49,921 nucleotides of DNA. Origin: Aquiluna sp. GTDB lineage: Bacteria > Actinomycetota > Actinomycetes > Actinomycetales > Microbacteriaceae. Position 1 is the stretch's first letter. The number at the start of each line of letters is the position of its first letter. The stretch covers positions 1 through 49,921 of the forward strand of contig JAGYIH010000004.1 of the NCBI GenBank assembly GCA_018402615.1, in the 5' to 3' direction. The position numbers and the translations under genes were made by a program. Shown here piece after piece: positions 45,424-49,921 of the stretch. A model generated the notes under the pieces. It saw only the letters and a program-made list of their open reading frames with translations. It searched no databases and had not been told where the DNA came from.

Positions 45424-46439
45424 ATAATCTCTGCACCCAACTGTCGGGTTATTTCCTGCGCGACCCTGATATTGGAAACGGTGTCGTCAGCTCCGTGAAC
45501 CTCGGACTCGGTTCTGCCCTCTGACACATACTTGGCGAACCAGTTTGCCTGATAGCTCAGGCCTTCGTGACCCTGAACCTCGGTTTGGTCTTTCCACACC
45601 TGCTCGGTGAAGTAAAGCTTCTTGTCCCGCAAAGACAGTCCAGATGGCACAAAGAATGGGTCATCTAGCGCCAACACGCCAGTTTTGAAGCTGCAGCTTG
45701 CGGTCACTGGCAGAGTCGCAATACCCGAGGTCGTGATGTGAGCGCGAGCACCGTTTTCATACTCCAAAAGCGTGAAGCTTTCTTTGTCCATAAGGTTTTC
45801 GTCGACACTGCCGATCGCGGTGATCTTTATCGGGTTACCCATGAACTGCTGAGCCATCGCGATTGGGTAGATGCCCATGTCATAGACAATGCCTCCGCCG
45901 CCCTTGGTCCAAAGCCGCTTAATGGCCCTGTTATCTGCGCAAAAGCTGGCTACAAACAACTCTGGGACTCCAAGTTCACCCTGAGCCAAGAGCTTTCTGA
46001 TGATGGTGCTCTGCGGCAGATACCTGGTCCACATCGCCTCCATGGCCAGCAGCCCCTTTTGCTTGGCAAGGTCAAAGATCGCTTCGGCGTGCTCTGGCAA
46101 AACGGTGATTGGCTTTTCAACCAGAACGTGCTTGCCGGCATTTAGCGCCAGCATGGCGTGCTCGTAGTGCTCTACTTGCCAGCTGGCAATGTAGACGGCG
46201 TCAATCTGGGGGTCCTGCACCAGCTGCTCATAGTTTTCGTGAACCCCGTCGATTCCATATTTGGTTGCAAACTCCTGCGCGCGACCCTTGGTTCTTGATG
46301 CCACGGCGCTAAAGACATGGGTTGTGTGCTTTTGCGAACTTGAAACAAAGACCTCTGCAATTCCTCCCGGTCCAATGATTCCCCAGCGCAAACGGGGAAC
46401 GCTCTTTGGGTCAATGATTTCTGGGGGAGGTATCAGCAT
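45420..46439 (-). CDS. Gfo/Idh/MocA-family oxidoreductase
   Basis: 339 residues. N-terminal Rossmann fold LRWGIIGPGGIAEVFVSSSQ, then HVLVEKPITVLPEHAEAIFD with the conserved Glu-Lys-Pro, followed by the alpha/beta dimerisation domain. Resembles the dihydrodiol-dehydrogenase or sugar-oxidising branch; the substrate is unknown. TAGACT (46447-46452), seven bases, then ATG suggests a leaderless transcript. Single gene, facing the toxin-antitoxin pair. Confidence 0.9.
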   Translation of the reverse strand: MLIPPPEIIDPKSVPRLRWGIIGPGGIAEVFVSSSQKHTTHVFSAVASRTKGRAQEFATKYGIDGVHENYEQLVQDPQIDAVYIASWQVEHYEHAMLALNAGKHVLVEKPITVLPEHAEAIFDLAKQKGLLAMEAMWTRYLPQSTIIRKLLAQGELGVPELFVASFCADNRAIKRLWTKGGGGIVYDMGIYPIAMAQQFMGNPIKITAIGSVDENLMDKESFTLLEYENGARAHITTSGIATLPVTASCSFKTGVLALDDPFFVPSGLSLRDKKLYFTEQVWKDQTEVQGHEGLSYQANWFAKYVSEGRTESEVHGADDTVSNIRVAQEITRQLGAEII

Positions 46440-46476
46440 GGCACCGAGTCTAGAGCGGGACTCTTGGTAGCTAGTT

Positions 46477-46857
46477 CTAGTTGGCCTTTTTTACCGGGGT
46501 CTTATATGCCCACCAAATAAACACCAGCTGGAATGGCAGCCGAATCCAGGCGGCCAGAGCCATCTCGGGGTTTGAGGTCAGGGTGTCAATCGCGTACCAC
46601 CAGTTGGCTGGCCAAACTGCCAACAGCACGGCAATCGTCAGAATGGGTGCAAACCTGTGCTTCAACAAGATGAGTGCGGCTGCAGCCAATTCCGCGACGC
46701 CCGAAATCACTATGAGTTCAATCTGGAATGGCAAAAACGGCGGCATGAGCCACAAAAATGCGCCTGGGTTCACCAGGTGCAGAATGCCAGAGGCACCAAA
46801 GGCAAAGACGATTATCCAGCTGCCTATTGGCAGCCCGGCTAGCGTTTTGCGAGCCAA
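46477..46857 (-). CDS. DoxX-like four-helix membrane protein
   Basis: 126 residues, four hydrophobic helices: WIIVFAFGASGILHLVNPGA, LIVISGVAELAAAALILL, ILTIAVLLAVWPANWWYAID and LPFQLVFIWWAY. The first-helix pattern GILHLVNP and helix 2 GVAELA match DoxX/DoxD-like proteins. No catalytic role assigned. It overlaps the end of the SDR gene by 19 bases and is probably cotranscribed with it. Confidence 0.78.
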   Translation of the reverse strand: MARKTLAGLPIGSWIIVFAFGASGILHLVNPGAFLWLMPPFLPFQIELIVISGVAELAAAALILLKHRFAPILTIAVLLAVWPANWWYAIDTLTSNPEMALAAWIRLPFQLVFIWWAYKTPVKKAN

Positions 46858-47654
46858 AGCACCACCGCATCAACTACAGACCTTGGGAAAATGTAGAAAA
46901 CGGCCTTTAGTGCCCTGACGTCCCAGCTGCCCGGATAGTTTGGGCGCGGATTCTTCACGGTGGCAGCCTTCAGCATCTTGGCAATTACCTTGTTGGGCCC
47001 TGGAGAGATTCGATATAGCCCGCCAAGCCACTTATTTAGACCACGCATTACGCCGTCGTATTCAGAGATGGCTCGGCTTTGATCCAGTAGCCCAAATGCC
47101 ACAGCTCCAAAGCCGGTCTTTGAGGTCCCGGGTTCAATGGTGGAGACCTTGATGCCCAGGTGCTTGACCTCTTGGCGCAGGGCATTGGACATGGCCCGAA
47201 TCGAGTGCTTAGTGGCGGAATACCAACCCAAACCAACCAGCGAAACGTGGGCAACGACCGAGGTGGTCATCAGAATTCTGCCCGAACGCTGCTTGCGCAT
47301 CTGTGGCAGCACTGCTCGTACACAGTGCTCAACTCCAAAGACGTTCACGGCGAAGATTGCCTGAACCTGCTCGGAGGTCATCTCTTCGACAGACGAGAAG
47401 TTACCGAAGCCGGCATTGGCAACCAAAAGATCAATTGAGCCCTGATCCTTGATGATCTTTGCAACCGCTTTGGTGACAGCGCCCGAGTCGGTGACATCAA
47501 GGGCCATAGGTATTGCACCAAAACTCTTGGTGAGATCGGCTGCGGCCTTGTTTTTATCGGCCGCATAGACGACCCAGCCGCGCTCTATAAGTTTCTGGGC
47601 AAGCCCGAGACCAAATCCTGATCCGCCGCCCGTAATCAAAGCCACATTGCTCAT
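46839..47654 (-). CDS. Short-chain dehydrogenase/reductase (SDR)
   Basis: 271 residues from ATG 47654 (MSNVALITGGGSGFGLGLAQ). Cofactor motif TGGGSGFG, then NAGFGNFSS, a Ser in TTSVVAHVSLVG, and the catalytic YSATK complete the classical SDR set. An in-frame codon at 47681 would overlap the IclR gene, so the later ATG is preferred. C-terminus VVDAVVLWLAKR ends in a hydrophobic helix. Substrate unknown; probably in an operon with the upstream regulator and the DoxX-like gene. Confidence 0.9.
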   Translation of the reverse strand: MSNVALITGGGSGFGLGLAQKLIERGWVVYAADKNKAAADLTKSFGAIPMALDVTDSGAVTKAVAKIIKDQGSIDLLVANAGFGNFSSVEEMTSEQVQAIFAVNVFGVEHCVRAVLPQMRKQRSGRILMTTSVVAHVSLVGLGWYSATKHSIRAMSNALRQEVKHLGIKVSTIEPGTSKTGFGAVAFGLLDQSRAISEYDGVMRGLNKWLGGLYRISPGPNKVIAKMLKAATVKNPRPNYPGSWDVRALKAVFYIFPRSVVDAVVLWLAKR

Positions 47655-47673
47655 GAGTGAATCTTGCCATGTT

Positions 47674-48501
47674 TTAGCCACTCTGCCAGTCCCTAGTTAC
47701 GGTTCTGGCAGCTTCCAGCACTAACTCACCGAGTGCGTCATAGCTGTTACTAACCCGCTCTCGCCTTGCGCCCACCGCAATCGCTCCGATTGCGGTGCCG
47801 CTGGGATCAAAGATGGGTGCGGCTGCATCAACAATGCTTTCGGTGAGTTCACCATCGCTGATCGCGTATCCAGTTCTTCTGATTACCTTTACGACCTTCA
47901 TCAGCTTTCCCAGTGAGCGGATCGTGCCCGGGCTACGGCGAAGCCTTTTGAGAGCTGCCGGCTCGGGCTTTTTTGGGGTAGGCATGCCATCGGGCCTTGG
48001 CTTAAATACACCGTGCTCGAGCCACCAGCTCTTGATCTGTTCATTGCTGAAGGTAGCCAGTATTGCCCTGCCCGAAGCAGTTCTAAGCGCAGGTAGGGAG
48101 ACGCCACTGAGCCGACCATCACGCATGGTGTGCTGGGCAAGTTCGGTTCTAACCGTCAGCACCGAACCGCCTCTGAGCACGGTTAGGTGAGCAGACTCCT
48201 CGGAGACGGCAACCAACCTTAGAAGCGCTGCGTGACTGAGGTTTGCGAGCTGGGCCTCTCTGGTGCGCATTGCTAGTGAGTAGATATGGTGACCGAGGGC
48301 ATATTTCCGGGTCCAGACATCCCTGCCGACCAAGCCAGATTGCTCGAGGGTTTTGCAAACCCTGGAAATCTGACCCTTATCTCGGCCCAGTTTTTGAGCA
48401 ATTTCCGAAACTCCCAAACCGCCCGATTCCCAGGCCTCATCCGTGGCTAAAAGCTCCAGTACGTCTAGGTCTCGCTTCAATCCGGAGTTGTGAATGCGCA
48501 T
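47674..48501 (-). CDS. IclR-family transcriptional regulator
   Basis: 275 residues. The N-terminal winged helix (LDVLELLATDEAWESGGLGV; SEIAQKLGRDKGQISRVCKT then LEQSGLVGRD) and the effector domain (LPALRTASGRAILATFSNEQ; ISDGELTESIVDAAAPIFDP; GAIAVGARRERV) fit IclR. Likely controls the SDR/DoxX genes behind it or the divergent osmolyte transporter. TAGGTT (48508-48513), six bases, ATG gives a leaderless start, and a 7-bp inverted repeat overlaps that -10, suggesting autoregulation. Confidence 0.9.
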   Translation of the reverse strand: MRIHNSGLKRDLDVLELLATDEAWESGGLGVSEIAQKLGRDKGQISRVCKTLEQSGLVGRDVWTRKYALGHHIYSLAMRTREAQLANLSHAALLRLVAVSEESAHLTVLRGGSVLTVRTELAQHTMRDGRLSGVSLPALRTASGRAILATFSNEQIKSWWLEHGVFKPRPDGMPTPKKPEPAALKRLRRSPGTIRSLGKLMKVVKVIRRTGYAISDGELTESIVDAAAPIFDPSGTAIGAIAVGARRERVSNSYDALGELVLEAARTVTRDWQSG

Positions 48502-48509
48502 GGTCCGAA

Positions 48510-48546
48510 CCTAATGCTTAGTTGACCTATGCACAACATCATTAGG
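48510..48546. promoter_or_regulatory. Inverted repeat CCTAATG-N23-CATTAGG in the IclR/osmolyte-transporter gap
   Basis: Perfect 7-bp arms at 48510-48516 and 48540-48546. The first overlaps the IclR -10. The spacing brings the two arms to about three helical turns apart, as expected for a looped or tetrameric IclR site. Confidence 0.55.
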
Positions 48547-48595
48547 CAATGAAACCCCCGCTACCTAGCATGAGAATCAAACAAAGGAGAAAATT

Positions 48596-49552
48596 ATGAG
48601 ATCTTCAAAGAAATTCTCGCTGTTGGCGATGGGTGCAATTTCTGCACTTGCGCTTTCTGGATGTGCGGTTGAAACCGAAGGCGCATCAGGCGGAACACTT
48701 GCGGAGTATGACCTTTCGGGCATCACAATCTCGGTCGGGTCCAAGGACTTCGACGAGCAATTGGTGCTTGGCGAAATGATGGTTGCAGCCTTTGAGGCTG
48801 CAGGCGCAACGGTTGACAACAAGGTAAACCTTGGTGGAACCAACGTTGCTCGTGCCGCACTCGAGTCGGGCGACATTGACGTCTACATGGAGTACAACGG
48901 AACTGGTTGGACTGTCCACCTGGGTCAGGAAGACCCAAGCTTCGACCCAGAGGTATTGACCTCCGGTGTTGCAGAGCGTGACCTTGCAGAAAACAGCATT
49001 GTTTGGATTGGGCGTTCACCGTTTAATAACACCTACGGTTTTGTTTCAAGCCCTGAACTAACCGAGTCAAATGGTGGCGGTTTCACACTGACCAGCATGA
49101 TGGAGTACGTCCAGGCCAACCCGGACACCATCGTTTGCATGGAGTCTGAGTACCCAAGCCGTATCGATGGTTTGATTCTTACCGAGGTTCACACCGGCAT
49201 TGAACTGCCGGACAACCAGCAGCGCATTTTGGACACCGGAATCGTTTACACCGAGACCGCTGCCAACAACTGCGACTTTGGTGAGGTTTTCAAAACCGAT
49301 GGCCGCATTCCAGCACTTGGTCTGACTCTGGTTGAAGATCCAGGCGTCAACTACCTCTACAACGTCTCGGGCACCATGCGTGAAGACATGTACTCACAGG
49401 CTCCTGACGCCTTTGATGGAATCTTCGAGGCGATTCTGGCCCCGCTAGACAACATCAAGATGGCTGAGCTAAACGGCTTGGTGTCTGCAGAGGGACAAGA
49501 TCCAGCTGACGTTGCTCGCAACTACCTCGTTGCAGAAGGCCTAATTGACTAG
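48596..49552 (+). CDS. Glycine betaine/choline-type ABC transporter substrate-binding lipoprotein
   Basis: 318 residues. Signal peptide with lipobox LALSGC (Cys near residue 23). The OpuAC fold follows: ITISVGSKDFDEQLVLGEMM, NLGGTNVARAALESGDIDVY, MEYNGTGW, and a C-terminal lobe with FEAILAPLDNIKMAELNGLV. The DVYMEYNGT and SKDFDEQ segments are hallmarks of OsmF/OpuCC-type proteins that bind quaternary amines. AAAGGAG precedes the ATG. The permease gene begins seven bases after its stop. Confidence 0.92.
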   Translation: MRSSKKFSLLAMGAISALALSGCAVETEGASGGTLAEYDLSGITISVGSKDFDEQLVLGEMMVAAFEAAGATVDNKVNLGGTNVARAALESGDIDVYMEYNGTGWTVHLGQEDPSFDPEVLTSGVAERDLAENSIVWIGRSPFNNTYGFVSSPELTESNGGGFTLTSMMEYVQANPDTIVCMESEYPSRIDGLILTEVHTGIELPDNQQRILDTGIVYTETAANNCDFGEVFKTDGRIPALGLTLVEDPGVNYLYNVSGTMREDMYSQAPDAFDGIFEAILAPLDNIKMAELNGLVSAEGQDPADVARNYLVAEGLID

Positions 49553-49558
49553 GACTCC

Positions 49559-49921
49559 GTGGATTTTCTACTGAGTCTTTGGGACTTTGCTCTTGCGAGA
49601 CAAGACAGGGTTCTGACTGGGCTTGCCCAGCACACGGGCTACGTGGTTTCGGTGCTGGTGAGCGCTGGCTTATTTGCCATCGCCACCGGCGTCCTAACCA
49701 GGCGTAGTCAACTGGCCAAAGAGCTAGCACTTTCAATCGCTTCGGTGTTCTTGACCATCCCGTCACTGGCACTGTTCGTGATTTTCATCCCGCTGGTTGG
49801 TTTGGGGGTCGCCCCGTCCTTCCTAGCGCTGTTTCTCTACTCGCTGTTGCCAATCTTGCGCAACACAATTACCGGGCTGGACGGCATTGACCCCGGTGTC
49901 CTAGATAGCGCCAAGGGCATG
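49559..49921 (+). CDS. Glycine betaine/choline-type ABC transporter permease (N-terminal 121 residues; continues off the window)
   Basis: Starts at GTG 49559 (VDFLLSLWDFALARQDRVL). Includes LTGLAQHTGYVVSVLVSAGL, FLTIPSLALFVIFIPLVGLG and FLALFLYSLLPILRNTITGL, the start of a BPD_transp_1 (OpuCB/OpuCD) permease with the EAA-loop region approaching at the window edge (DPGVLDSAKGM). Forms a transporter with the upstream binding protein. No frame problem. Confidence 0.9.
   Translation, partial: MDFLLSLWDFALARQDRVLTGLAQHTGYVVSVLVSAGLFAIATGVLTRRSQLAKELALSIASVFLTIPSLALFVIFIPLVGLGVAPSFLALFLYSLLPILRNTITGLDGIDPGVLDSAKGM

Overview
The window is the replication-origin region of an actinobacterial chromosome. 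It most resembles a small-genome freshwater Microbacteriaceae (Rhodoluna/Aquiluna, Luna-cluster type). That placement is an inference from gene order (rpsF-ssb-rpsR-rplI-dnaB; cca-nudix-murJ-trxBA; parB-parA-rsmG-jag-yidC-yidD-rnpA-rpmH-dnaA-dnaN-recF-dciA-gyrB-gyrA-DUF3566-tRNA-Ile-tRNA-Ala), short spacers, and many leaderless starts of the form TANNNT-N6/7-(A/G)TG.

Layout. 1-3081: zinc/manganese-type ABC importer with two substrate-binding proteins, each with a Zur-like operator next to its -10; one carries an 18-histidine acidic repeat. 3089-6460: 2-oxoacid dehydrogenase E1alpha-E1beta-E2. 6499-8392: small holin-fold membrane protein and purB. 8389-12392: two small membrane proteins, then dnaB, rplI, rpsR, ssb, rpsF; a cluster of DnaA boxes separates rplI from dnaB. 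12485-20057: cca, Nudix hydrolase, a minimal surface-anchored protein, murJ, trxB-trxA behind a SigR/SigH-like promoter, an aminotransferase, ddl. 20054-24856: parB, parA, rsmG, jag, yidC, yidD, rnpA, rpmH with two parS sites. 25165-34423: dnaA, oriC, dnaN, recF, dciA, gyrB, gyrA, DUF3566. 34478-34690: two tRNAs and a terminator. 34693-37408: nitroreductase, GNAT, ABM-like protein, and an SbtA/SbtB bicarbonate pair. 37551-38595: small membrane protein and two small regulators. 38606-44815: beta-oxidation genes with an acyl-CoA-oxidase-like enzyme. 44871-45423: YefM/YoeB toxin-antitoxin. 45420-49921: Gfo/Idh/MocA oxidoreductase, DoxX-like protein, SDR, IclR regulator, and the start of a glycine-betaine/choline ABC transporter.

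Quality. Two blocks (about 2840-5460 and 27137-36985) and a short spot in trxB (about 17360-17400) are full of small indels. They break genes that cannot be dispensable (dnaN, gyrB, gyrA) and distort both tRNAs, while everything between is clean. I read this as uncorrected sequence or consensus error rather than gene decay. Genes there are reported at reconstructed coordinates and typed pseudogene.

The most interesting structures are: the Zur-controlled dual binding-protein locus with its histidine minisatellite; the DnaA-box cluster at dnaB; exact 4-nt stop-over-stop overlaps at five of six convergent junctions; leaderless promoters whose -10 contains the previous stop codon or lies in an operator palindrome; and a GGAAT-N18-GTT promoter on trxBA. 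I saw no mobile element, CRISPR array or phage.
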